From: Pacificitalea manganoxidans
Lineage (GTDB): Bacteria; Pseudomonadota; Alphaproteobacteria; Rhodobacterales; Rhodobacteraceae
DNA: 64,000 nucleotides
Direction: 5' to 3'
NCBI RefSeq assembly: GCF_002504165.1
Contig: NZ_CP021404.1
Coordinates: 1,178,001 to 1,242,000 of the forward strand
The notes below the pieces were generated by a model. The model ran no database searches and was not told where the DNA came from. It saw only the letters and a list, made by a program, of their open reading frames with translations. Positions within the stretch are counted from its first letter, which is position 1. The number at the start of each line of letters is the position of its first letter. Positions 44,802 to 52,755 of the stretch are shown one piece after another. The translations under genes and the position numbers were made by a program.

Positions 44802-46703
44802 TCATTCGGCGGCGGTGGGCTCCGCCCATTTCCACGGCCGGGTAAAGGCGCCGAGCACCTCGCGCACGCGGGCGTCATCCTCGCAGCCATTGCGCGACAG
44901 GCACGCCACCAGACCACGGGTGCGATCATCGATGACTTCGGTAACCTGCGCCGACAGGCCGGCATCGGTCAACGCGGCGTTATAGACGCGGGAAATGGCA
45001 CGTTTGCGCAGGTCCGGCTTGAACACCTTGCCCACGGCGGTTTTCGGCAGCTCGTCGAGGATTTCGATATATTTCGGCATTGCGGCGCGTTCGTGGATGC
45101 GGGCGCGGGCAAATTCCAGCAGTTCCGCCTCCGTCACTGTCGCCCCGGCGCACAGTTCGACATAGGCGCAGGGCAATTCGCCGGCATGGGCATCGGGCTG
45201 ACCGATCGCCCCGGCAAAGGCCACGTCGCTATGAGCAGCTAGGGCTTCTTCGATCTCCGCCGGGTCGATGTTATGGCCGCCGCGAATGATCAGATCCTTG
45301 GCGCGTCCGGTGATCCACAGATAGCCATCGGAATCGATCCGGCCCAGATCGCCGGTGCGCAGATAGACGTCGTGATGGAACAGGTCGTGGTTCTTGTCGG
45401 TCTCGGTATAGGTCGAACCCGCATAGACGCCGGGATTGTCGACGCAGATTTCGCCCACCTCATCGGTGGCGCATTCGACCGGGCCATTCTCGGTCTGGCG
45501 CAGAATCTTGACGTCCGTATAGGGGAAGGGCAGCCCGACGGAGCCGATCTTTTTGGTGCCATCCGTGGGATTTATAGCGACAAGGCATGTGGCCTCGGTC
45601 AGGCCGTAGCCTTCGACCACCTCGACGCCGGTTGCCTTCTCGAAGCGATTGAACAGCTCCGCCGGCAGGGGGGATGAGCCGGAAAACGCCGTCTGCACGG
45701 ACGACACATCCGCATCCACAGGCCGCTGCATGAGGGCCGAAAGCGCCGTGGGCACGGTGATGATGAACGAAATTTTCCAGCGCTCGATCAGCTTCCAGAA
45801 ATTATCGAACACCCCGTCGCCGCGATACCCTTGCGGGGTCGGGAACACGACATGGCTGCCCGACCAGATCATCGCCATCAAGATCACATGCACCGCGAAC
45901 ACATGAAACAGCGGCAGCGGGCAAATCACATTGTCCTCGGGGCGGAACAGCATCGTGTTGCCCAGCCAACCGTTGTAGATCATGCCCGAATATTTGTGCT
46001 GCGCGATCTTTGGCAGGCCGGTGGTGCCGCCGGTGTGGAAATAGGCCGCAACCCGGTCGCCTGCGCTGTCGGGGAAATCAAGCCCGGTGCGGGAATGCCG
46101 CTTCACCGCGCGGGCGAAGTCATGCACCTGCGCCTTATGACCGGGTTTCAGACGGGGCCGGATCAAGGGCACGATCAGCTTTTTTGCCCCGGTCAGGTAG
46201 CGCAGCAGATCGATCTCGATCACATGCTTGACGTTGGGCGCCAGTTCGACGGCGCGGGCGGCCTTCTGTGCGACATCGGTCTTGGGAAAGGCCTTGAGCG
46301 TGACCAGCACCTTGGCATCGGTTTCGCGTAGGATCCCCGCGATATGCTCGGCGTCGAGCAGCGGATTGATCGGTGCCGCCTTGCCCGCCATCATCGCGCC
46401 CAGCAGCGTCACGACCGTTTCGGTGCAATTGGGCAGGACATAGGCCACGGTGTCATTCTCACCGATCCCGAGCGAGCGAAACAGGTTCGCGGCCTGCACG
46501 CAGCGGGCGTAGGTCTCATCCCATGTCAGGGTTTCGGCCTTTGCTCCGGGGTCCGAGAACATCTGATAGGAGATGGCGTTGCCGGACCCGTAATTGTCAC
46601 GGGCGCGGGCCAACAGGCCATGCATGGTGGCGGGAACGTCCCGTTGTTCCCAAGGCATCTCGGATTCGATGGCCTTGATATCGGCAATGGTGGCAAACCC
46701 CAT
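44802..46703 (-). CDS. Acyl-CoA synthetase (AMP-forming)
   Basis: A 633-aa ANL-superfamily enzyme activating a fatty or other carboxylic acid. Motifs: AAYFHTGGTTGLPK (224-232 core), PLPLFHVFAVHVIL, VEGYGLTEATCL, YLRTGDLGRIDSDGYLWITG, RAKDLIIRGGHNIDPAEIEEAL and the catalytic Lys in LPKTAVGKVFKPDLR. Substrate chain length cannot be read. The ATG at 46703 follows GGGAGGATGCG. It is monocistronic in this view, separated by 188 bases from the ABC exporter. Confidence 0.92.
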   Translation of the reverse strand: MGFATIADIKAIESEMPWEQRDVPATMHGLLARARDNYGSGNAISYQMFSDPGAKAETLTWDETYARCVQAANLFRSLGIGENDTVAYVLPNCTETVVTLLGAMMAGKAAPINPLLDAEHIAGILRETDAKVLVTLKAFPKTDVAQKAARAVELAPNVKHVIEIDLLRYLTGAKKLIVPLIRPRLKPGHKAQVHDFARAVKRHSRTGLDFPDSAGDRVAAYFHTGGTTGLPKIAQHKYSGMIYNGWLGNTMLFRPEDNVICPLPLFHVFAVHVILMAMIWSGSHVVFPTPQGYRGDGVFDNFWKLIERWKISFIITVPTALSALMQRPVDADVSSVQTAFSGSSPLPAELFNRFEKATGVEVVEGYGLTEATCLVAINPTDGTKKIGSVGLPFPYTDVKILRQTENGPVECATDEVGEICVDNPGVYAGSTYTETDKNHDLFHHDVYLRTGDLGRIDSDGYLWITGRAKDLIIRGGHNIDPAEIEEALAAHSDVAFAGAIGQPDAHAGELPCAYVELCAGATVTEAELLEFARARIHERAAMPKYIEILDELPKTAVGKVFKPDLRKRAISRVYNAALTDAGLSAQVTEVIDDRTRGLVACLSRNGCEDDARVREVLGAFTRPWKWAEPTAAE

Positions 46704-46891
46704 CGCATCCTCCCTGTTCTGCTTGTGCCCGCGACGAGTGTCGCAGGCCCATCCTCCGTTGGAAAGTCTGACGCGGCAGCCCGGGCTCGCGCAAGCGTGA
46801 CGCTGCGCACCCTGCTGCTCTACGTCAGGTCGCGACGGGGGCGACGCGTCGCCAACGGTGTTTCGGAATACTCGGGAAAACTCGTATGGAC

Positions 46892-48688
46892 CTACTCGGC
46901 GGCAAGGCCTTCGGTAAACTGAAGCCGCGCCAGTCGCGCATAAAGCCCGCCTTCGGCGACCAGACTGTCATGGGTGCCCTCGGCGATGATCCGGCCTTCG
47001 TCGAACACCAAAATGCGGTCGGCTTTCTTCACGGTCGCCAGCCGATGCGCCACGATCAGAGTCGTGCGCTCCGCCGATAGCGCATCAACTGCCGCCTGCA
47101 CCAATTGCTCGCTCTCGGCATCCAGAGCGGATGTCGCCTCGTCCAGAAGCAGGACCGGCGCGTCGCGCAGGATGGCGCGGGCGATGGCGATGCGCTGCTT
47201 TTGCCCACCTGACAGCATCACGCCGCGTTCGCCCACATAACTGTCATAGCCTTTGGGCAGGGTGCGGATAAACGTGTCGGCCGCAGCGGCGCGGGCGGCG
47301 GCCTCGACCTCCGCATCGGTGGCGTCGGGGCGACCGAACCGGATGTTTTCCCGCGCGGTGTCGGCAAAGATCACCGGGTCTTGCGGCACCAGCGCCAGCT
47401 GGCGACGGAATTCGGCGCGGGTCATGTCCGGTAGGGCGATGCCATCCAGACGCACGGTGCCCGATTCCGGGTCGTAGAAGCGCAGCAGCAACTGAAATAC
47501 GGTGGATTTGCCCGCGCCCGAGGGGCCGACCAGCGCCACGGTTTCGCCCGGTGCGATGGTCAGGCTGATGCCCTCCAATGCAGCGATGTCGGGACGTGCG
47601 GGGTAGTGGAAGGTCACATCGTCAAACCGGATCTCGCCGCGTGCGCGCCCCTCCAGCCGGGTCGGCGCGGCGGGGTCGGCAACGGTGTCGCGGGCGTCGA
47701 GCAATTCGGCCAGCCGTTCGGTCGCGCCTGCGGCGCGCTGCAACTCGCCCCAGATTTCGGACAGCGCAGCGGTGGAGCCTGCGACCATGCCCGAATAAAT
47801 CACGAACTGCACCAGTTCGCCTGCGCTCATCACGCCCGCCTGCACGTCGCGCGCGCCGATCCACAGCACGCCCAGAATGCCCGAAAACACCACAAAGATG
47901 ATGATGATGGTCAGCAGCGCGCGCACGGTGATCCGGCGCAACGCGGAGCGGTAGCTGTCTTCGGTGATGCGGGCAAAGCGCGCCTGCGCCGTGGCCTCGG
48001 CGGAATAGGCCTGCACGGTCTGCGCGGACAAAAGCGCCTCGGACGCGTTGCCGGAACTCTCCGCGATGAAATCCTGATTTTCGCGGCTCAGCGCCCGCAG
48101 CCGCCGCCCCAGCGCAAGGATCGGCAGGATCATGACCGGCACGATCAGCAGCACCAGCCCCGTCAGCTTGACCGATGTGATGAGCATCGCCACCAGCCCG
48201 CCGGAAAAGATCAGCATGTTGCGCAGCGAATAGCTGACCGACGACCCGATCACCGACAGGATCAGCGTCGTGTCGGTGGTGATGCGGCTCAGCACCTCGC
48301 CCGTCATCAGGCGTTCGTAATAGGCGGGGCTCATCGCGATCATTCGGTCGAACACGGCGCGGCGCACATCGGCCACCACCCGTTCGCCCAATCGGGTCAC
48401 GATATAATACCGCAGACCCGTGCCGCAGGCGAAGACCAGCGCGATGCCGATAGCGGCGATGAAATACTGATCCAGCAGATGCAGATCGCCCGCCGCAAAG
48501 CCATCGACGACCCGCCGCGCGGCCATCGGCAGCACCAGCGACACGCCCGCGGTCAGCATCAATGCAAGCCCGCCGAGGATGACCCAAGGCAGATAGGGCT
48601 TCAGGAACGGACCCAGCGCCCGCAACGCGCCGATCCTGCGCGACCCGTCGCGCTGCTCGGCGCCGGTGATGCTCGATCCTCGTGCCAT
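46892..48688 (-). CDS. ABC exporter, fused membrane and ATPase domains (MsbA-like)
   Basis: A 598-aa half-transporter that should dimerise. Six membrane helices occupy residues about 30-310; the ATPase has Walker A VGPSGAGKST (387-396), Q-loop LALVPQDPVIFADT, signature MLSGGQKQRIAIARA, Walker B VLLLDEATSALD and the switch His in IVAHRLATV. The helical part (RLMTGEVLSRITTDTTL) resembles lipid/multidrug exporters. The ATG at 48688 (GGGAGCAGACCTG) is chosen over 48730. The substrate is unknown. It ends 41 codons short of nothing: length is normal. Confidence 0.9.
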   Translation of the reverse strand: MARGSSITGAEQRDGSRRIGALRALGPFLKPYLPWVILGGLALMLTAGVSLVLPMAARRVVDGFAAGDLHLLDQYFIAAIGIALVFACGTGLRYYIVTRLGERVVADVRRAVFDRMIAMSPAYYERLMTGEVLSRITTDTTLILSVIGSSVSYSLRNMLIFSGGLVAMLITSVKLTGLVLLIVPVMILPILALGRRLRALSRENQDFIAESSGNASEALLSAQTVQAYSAEATAQARFARITEDSYRSALRRITVRALLTIIIIFVVFSGILGVLWIGARDVQAGVMSAGELVQFVIYSGMVAGSTAALSEIWGELQRAAGATERLAELLDARDTVADPAAPTRLEGRARGEIRFDDVTFHYPARPDIAALEGISLTIAPGETVALVGPSGAGKSTVFQLLLRFYDPESGTVRLDGIALPDMTRAEFRRQLALVPQDPVIFADTARENIRFGRPDATDAEVEAAARAAAADTFIRTLPKGYDSYVGERGVMLSGGQKQRIAIARAILRDAPVLLLDEATSALDAESEQLVQAAVDALSAERTTLIVAHRLATVKKADRILVFDEGRIIAEGTHDSLVAEGGLYARLARLQFTEGLAAE

Positions 48689-48810
48689 CAGGTCTGCTCC
48701 CTCATCATGCCGGACCCGCTTACTGCCCACAGGGCGAGCCGTAAAGTGGAGGAGGGTGCGACCGGGTGTCGGGGCAGGGCCGGGGATCGCTGGATCGGAG
48801 AGGGAGAAGC

Positions 48811-48884
48811 TGGAGCGGGCAGCGGGAATCGAACCCGCACCAAGAGCTTGGAAGGCTCGTGTGATACCATTTCACCATGCCCGC
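48811..48884 (-). tRNA. tRNA-Gly (anticodon TCC)
   Basis: A 74-base tRNA on the minus strand beginning GCGGGCATGGTGAAATGGTA and ending with encoded CCA (48811-48813). The acceptor stem pairs GCGGGCA with TGCCCGC. The anticodon loop CTTCCAA places TCC at 48852-48850. Confidence 0.95.
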
Positions 48885-49016
48885 TCGGTGGGGATGACGT
48901 ATGTCACTGCCGCGGCGGGGTCAAGAGTGTGGACCGCTTCCGCGACGCCCGCCGCTTGACCTGCGCCTGTGGGCGCGCCATGACCCCGCGATCCATCCCC
49001 CGATGCCGGAGGCCGC

Positions 49017-49481
49017 ATGAGCCAGGACATATATCAAGGGCTGACCCAGCTGGGCGGCCATACCGAACAGCCCGCCTCGCCCGAGGAGGCCGTGTTGGAA
49101 CGCGTGCCGAACCCGCAGGCCGATGTCGATTATGCGGTGCGATTCACGGCACCGGAGTTCACCTCACTCTGCCCGATCACTGGCCAGCCGGATTTCGCGC
49201 ATCTGGTGATCGATTATGTGCCCGGCGCGTGGCTGGTCGAAAGCAAATCGCTGAAGCTCTACCTCACCTCGTTCCGCAATCACGGCGCGTTCCACGAGGA
49301 TTGTTCGGTCTCGATCGCGCGGCGGCTCATTGACCTGCTGGAGCCCAAATGGCTGCGGCTGGGTGGCTACTGGTATCCACGGGGCGGCATTCCGATCGAC
49401 GTGTTTTTCCAGACAGGTGATATCCCCGCCGGTGTCTGGGTGCCCGATGCGGGTGTGCCGGGCTATCGCGGCCGGGGCTGA
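49017..49481 (+). CDS. queF: NADPH-dependent 7-cyano-7-deazaguanine reductase
   Basis: A 154-aa T-fold enzyme reducing preQ0 to preQ1 in queuosine synthesis. The catalytic Cys52 is in [13 protein letters not shown], the NADPH/QueF motif is [23 protein letters not shown] (Glu and Lys/Ser visible), and [18 protein letters not shown] is the C-terminal signature. It is the short unimodular form. No preQ1 riboswitch is apparent in the 132 bases between it and tRNA-Gly. Confidence 0.95.
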   Translation: MSQDIYQGLTQLGGHTEQPASPEEAVLERVPNPQADVDYAVRFTAPEFTSLCPITGQPDFAHLVIDYVPGAWLVESKSLKLYLTSFRNHGAFHEDCSVSIARRLIDLLEPKWLRLGGYWYPRGGIPIDVFFQTGDIPAGVWVPDAGVPGYRGRG

Positions 49482-49597
49482 GCCGTCAGGCGGCAAACAG
49501 GCGCGGGGGCAGGGCAAACATGCCCCCGATCAAACCAACAGCACACCACGCTCAGACATCGAGTGTCGCGGGATCTAATAAAACGGAGGGGGGGAGA

Positions 49598-49672
49598 TGG
49601 TGCTGTGAGAGAGGATTGAACTCTCGACCTCACCCTTACCAAGGGTGTGCTCTACCACTGAGCTACCACAGC
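49598..49672 (-). tRNA. tRNA-Thr (anticodon GGT)
   Basis: A 75-base tRNA on the minus strand beginning GCTGTGGTAGCTCAGTGGTA and ending with encoded CCA (49598-49600). GCTGTGG pairs with TCACAGC allowing one mismatch. The anticodon loop TTGGTAA lies at 49642-49636, with GGT at 49640-49638. Confidence 0.94.
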
Positions 49673-49864
49673 ATCTCGTTCTCCAGATTGCTAACCCGAA
49701 CCGGGGTTCGATGCAAGCGGGCTCTGGAAAAGCCCTTTAGTTTCAGGAGCCTTCGCCGATGTGACGGCCCGTCCAAGGAGGGGCGATCCAGTATCGAGCG
49801 CCTGCGGCGTCCTGTGTAGTGTGGCGCGTTTTACTGATTGAGCGACGGAGTGCAAGCAGTTTTC

Positions 49865-50851
49865 TCACGGGATTCGCGGCGGGCGCAAAAAAGGTGATCG
49901 GAGCTTTGGAATCCGGCGCATCTCGACCAGCGCGCCGGGGTTATCGGGCACCAATGCCTGAAGCGCGGCGACCAATGCGGTGCCGTGCCGGGCAATCAGC
50001 GCGTTGCGGTCAGCATTCGGATGGCCCAGCTTCAGCCCGATACTGGGGTTGGTGTTGATCTCGAATACCTGCACCCGGCCATTGTGGAGCCCGTAGTCAG
50101 CGCGGCCAAATTCCATCTGGGCCACATCGAACGCGGCGCGGATCGGCGCCTCGAACGGGTTCAGGTCGAAATCGGCCAGATCGCGGGCATAGGCGTCATC
50201 GGTCGCGGCGGCGACGCTGCCATGTTTGGCCAGCCAGTTCTGTTCGCTCACGGGCGGCGCGGGGATGATCCGGTCGCCCAGCCGGAAGGCTGCGTATTTG
50301 CGGGTCGCGCCATTGGCGTCCCGCTCCGTGGGTTGGAACTGAATGAAGCCCAGATCCGACAGCACATGCCCGGCGGCTAGCGCCTGTGTCAGGGTTTCGC
50401 GGGCGGCGGCTTCGTCTTCGATCAGCCCGCCGAACACCCCGCGATGCGCCGACATCGTGCGCAGGAAGACGGGATAACGGTCGGGCCATTCGTCCAGCAT
50501 TGGCAGCCAGCAGGTGTAATCGATCAGTCCCGCGCCGCGCAATTTGCGGATCAGCCCAGCCCGCGGCAGAAACTTGCGCGGGTCGTTGAGCGCGGGAAGC
50601 CCGGCATCGCGCACGCGGTCGTGCATCCGCACGGCCAGTTCCAGCCATGCCGGTGACAGCCGGTCCAGATCGCAGAAGATATAGACCGCGCGCGGCAGTC
50701 GGGTGAGGCGCATCAATTCCCAATAATGTGCCACATGAACAGGCGTTCCCGCCGCTGTTGCCGCATCGACGAGGCCTTTTAGATGCCGCCGATGATCCCG
50801 CGTGGTCACGAAGATCGCATGAATTGTATTTTTCTTGACGCGAAGTAACAA
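49865..50851 (-). CDS. ATP-grasp-like enzyme of the RiPP-like locus
   Basis: About 328 aa. The N-terminal part starts a Rossmann-like pre-ATP-grasp fold (NTIHAIFVTTRDHRRHLKGL, AVYIFCDLDRLS). The C-terminal part has MEFGRADYGLHNGRVQVFEI and NTNPSIG, matching the Mg-binding Glu-x-Asn-x-x-Pro end of ATP-grasp ligases; LGDRIIPAPP and YAAFRLG precede it. The start is uncertain: no ATG lies in frame, so TTG at 50851 is used; a TTG at 50923 would overlap the divergent peptide gene. It faces two small peptide genes and an HExxH enzyme, so it likely ligates or cross-links those peptides. This is inference. Confidence 0.72.
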   Translation of the reverse strand: MLLRVKKNTIHAIFVTTRDHRRHLKGLVDAATAAGTPVHVAHYWELMRLTRLPRAVYIFCDLDRLSPAWLELAVRMHDRVRDAGLPALNDPRKFLPRAGLIRKLRGAGLIDYTCWLPMLDEWPDRYPVFLRTMSAHRGVFGGLIEDEAAARETLTQALAAGHVLSDLGFIQFQPTERDANGATRKYAAFRLGDRIIPAPPVSEQNWLAKHGSVAAATDDAYARDLADFDLNPFEAPIRAAFDVAQMEFGRADYGLHNGRVQVFEINTNPSIGLKLGHPNADRNALIARHGTALVAALQALVPDNPGALVEMRRIPKLRSPFLRPPRIP

Positions 50852-50876
50852 CTCTGGAACCGTCCCTATGAACCTC

Positions 50877-50891
50877 CGCGCATAATGCGCG
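50877..50891. promoter_or_regulatory. Perfect palindrome in the divergent ATP-grasp / peptide promoter
   Basis: CGCGCAT-A-ATGCGCG is a perfect 15-base palindrome 21 bases before the first peptide ATG. It contains CATAAT (plus) and CATTAT (minus), so it could be an operator overlapping -10 elements for both directions. AGGGAG, 7 bases before the ATG at 50913, is the ribosome binding site. Confidence 0.55.
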
Positions 50892-50912
50892 ATTGCTGCA
50901 GGGAGTCTACAA

Positions 50913-51098
50913 ATGTCTACCAACGGTAAACCCGTTCACAGCCCGCGGTCCGGCGTCTGCGATCCCCAGCGGCTGATGGGCTTCCGGCTTCTCGATGGCA
51001 GCCGCATGGCCGTGCTTCAGGCCAAGCGTGGTGACAAGCGCGTTGGCGTTCCGGTCGTGGCGCTCGGGATGAAGCAGGGCAAAAAAGACGTCTTGTGA
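50913..51098 (+). CDS. Candidate RiPP precursor peptide 1
   Basis: A 61-aa basic peptide. Residues 17-25 read DPQRLMGFR and are repeated almost exactly in the next small gene (DPTRLMGFR), whereas the rest differs; this is a leader-like recognition block. Downstream are VLQAKRGDKRVGVP and VALGMKQGKKDVL, rich in Lys, Asp and Gly. One Cys (residue 16). AGGGAG lies 7 bases before the ATG. The neighbours are an ATP-grasp-like gene on the other strand and an HExxH enzyme downstream. No known function; the precursor role is inferred from size, duplication and context. Confidence 0.68.
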   Translation: MSTNGKPVHSPRSGVCDPQRLMGFRLLDGSRMAVLQAKRGDKRVGVPVVALGMKQGKKDVL

Positions 51099-51132
51099 TT
51101 TCGTCTCCCTTCCGGGGGAGTGGCGATAGGGG

Positions 51133-51174
51133 GACGTGCCGCAAGCGGTGCGTCCTTTCGTCGGTTCTACCGAC
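51133..51174 (+). other. Two hairpins between the peptide genes
   Basis: Hairpin 1: GACGTGCCGC-AA-GCGGTGCGTC (51133-51154), 10 pairs with two G-T wobbles, followed by CTTTCG. Hairpin 2: GTCGGT-TCT-ACCGAC (51160-51174), perfect arms, followed by TAGTTTG. Together they could form a weak terminator or attenuator after peptide 1, giving unequal expression of the peptide and enzyme genes. Confidence 0.55.
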
Positions 51175-51212
51175 TAGTTTGAATGTTAACACCATTAGAT
51201 AGGATGACCCAT

Positions 51213-51401
51213 ATGACCAAATCTGCGACTGACACGACCCCTGCCATCGATCCCACCCGCCTCATGGGCTTCCGCATCATCGTCGATACCGAAGCCGGCG
51301 ACACCGTGCTGGGTGCCAAGCAGGGCCGTAAGGATCTGGGACGTCCCGCGACCCTTATGGCTGCGAAAATCGGGTTGAAAGCGGGCAGCAAGGTCACCTG
51401 A
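51213..51401 (+). CDS. Candidate RiPP precursor peptide 2
   Basis: A 62-aa peptide paralogous to peptide 1: DPTRLMGFR at residues 13-21, then VLGAKQGRKDLGRP aligned to VLQAKRGDKRVGVP and a Lys/Gly-rich end (AAKIGLKAGSKVT). It lacks cysteine and has DTEAGDT inserted after the shared block. AGGA lies 8 bases before ATG 51213; an ATG at 51204 is less likely. The enzyme gene starts 45 bases later. Function is not known. Confidence 0.68.
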   Translation: MTKSATDTTPAIDPTRLMGFRIIVDTEAGDTVLGAKQGRKDLGRPATLMAAKIGLKAGSKVT

Positions 51402-51446
51402 GGCCCGCGCGTCGCGATATAGAAATCTGACCCGGAAAGACCAATA

Positions 51447-52451
51447 ATGACGGCCACGCCCGCCGCGATCTCGCGCTCCGACTCATTCCGATTCGCGCCA
51501 TCCGCGCTTGAGGGGGAGGCAATCGACGCCGCGGTCCACGAAGACCTTGCCGCATCACTGGCCTATCTGGCTGAACACTTGGCCCCGGCGCATCCTGAAT
51601 CCGCCGGGGCGCTTGATGCCGTTGCGGCGCGCATCCGCGATGGTCAACGTCTGCCGCCCGTGGCCTTTGGCCTCTATTACCGGATGGGTGAGGCTGCACT
51701 GGGCGGGGATATCGACGCGGCCGCCGATATTGCGCAGGTGCTGGCGCAGGTGCCCGCGGCGGCGCCCGGTCTACAGGTCATCTACCGCGGCGGAGCCAAT
51801 TCCGACGCGCTTTGGCCCGTGCTGGAAGAGCGGTTCGGACCGGAAGAGGCCGCAGGCTTTGCCCCGATCACCGCCGAAATGGCCACCGATTTCGAAGCGC
51901 GGCTGAAGGACGGTCTGGCGCTGATGCACTCCGCATTGCCCGACCTGCATGGCGAGATTACCGCGATCCTGCGCGAAGTGCTGCTGGCGCAGGCGCCCGC
52001 AGGCGCGAAGATGGAATTCGACGGCGCGTCACATTATCAATTCTGGGGGTTGCTGTTGCTGAACCCCAATCACCACAAAACCCCACTCGCCGTCGTGGAG
52101 GTGCTGGCGCACGAAGCCGCACATTCGCTGCTGTTCGGCCTGACCCGGACCGAGCCGCTGGTGCTGAACTCCGATGATGAACTGTTTACGTCGCCGCTGC
52201 GGGTCGATCCGCGTCCGATGGATGGCATCTATCACGCGACATTCGTGTCGGCCCGGATGGCTTGGGCGATGGAGCGGATGTCCGAATCTCCCGCTTTGCC
52301 CATCGAATTGCGACAGGAAGCCGCCCACCTCGCGGCCGAGGATCGCGCGAATTTCGCCAAGGGGATCGGCACCGTCGATGCTCACGCGCGGCTCAGCACG
52401 ACTGGCGCGCGGATCATGGAGCAGGCGCGCGCCTATATCGATGGGCAGTGA
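51447..52451 (+). CDS. HExxH-motif peptide-modification enzyme (aKG-HExxH hydroxylase-like)
   Basis: A 334-aa protein without signal peptide. The metal motif is LAHEAAHSLLFGL (HEAAH at residues 222-226), followed by LFTSPLRVDPRP (247-257) and GIYHATFVSAR (260-270), where His263 is a likely third ligand and Arg256 or Arg270 may hold a co-substrate. The combination HE..H plus SP.R.DPRP..G..H is what I know from the HExxH putative peptide modification family, members of which were shown to be alpha-ketoglutarate-dependent peptide beta-hydroxylases. The N-terminal half (about 1-200) is alpha-helical. It follows the two small peptides in the same direction. Confidence 0.78.
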   Translation: MTATPAAISRSDSFRFAPSALEGEAIDAAVHEDLAASLAYLAEHLAPAHPESAGALDAVAARIRDGQRLPPVAFGLYYRMGEAALGGDIDAAADIAQVLAQVPAAAPGLQVIYRGGANSDALWPVLEERFGPEEAAGFAPITAEMATDFEARLKDGLALMHSALPDLHGEITAILREVLLAQAPAGAKMEFDGASHYQFWGLLLLNPNHHKTPLAVVEVLAHEAAHSLLFGLTRTEPLVLNSDDELFTSPLRVDPRPMDGIYHATFVSARMAWAMERMSESPALPIELRQEAAHLAAEDRANFAKGIGTVDAHARLSTTGARIMEQARAYIDGQ

Positions 52452-52560
52452 CGGGACGCCGTGCGACCTCCCGGGTCAGCAGCGCTGATGGCCTGCGCAG
52501 CGCGGGTTTTGTCTCGCCCGGACTGGACGCGGGTGGGGCACTGACTTACCTGTCCCTCCC

Positions 52561-52755
52561 ATGGCCGGACCTACGCGAAAAAATACCGGGACCCAGTCCC
52601 GCGACGAGCGCCTGAAACAGGCGCTGAAGTCTAATCTCGCCCGGCGCAAGGCGCAGAAAAAGGCACGGGATACCGGCCAGTTGGAGCGGGACGACGCCAC
52701 CGGACCAAACGGGCCGGGGCGCGGGCAGGACGAGGAGCAGACCCCGAATGGATAG
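52561..52755 (+). CDS. Small basic conserved protein upstream of murA
   Basis: A 64-aa hydrophilic protein: [36 protein letters not shown], then an acidic Gly/Glu end. It overlaps the murA start by 8 bases, implying coupled translation. I recall similar short Lys/Arg-rich proteins upstream of murA in Rhodobacterales. No clear ribosome site is visible before its ATG. Function unknown. Confidence 0.6.
   Translation: MAGPTRKNTGTQSRDERLKQALKSNLARRKAQKKARDTGQLERDDATGPNGPGRGQDEEQTPNG

Noticed and set aside
48885-49016. preQ1 riboswitch before queF
   Set aside because: No short pseudoknot-like pattern with the A-rich tail of preQ1 aptamers could be found in the gap.
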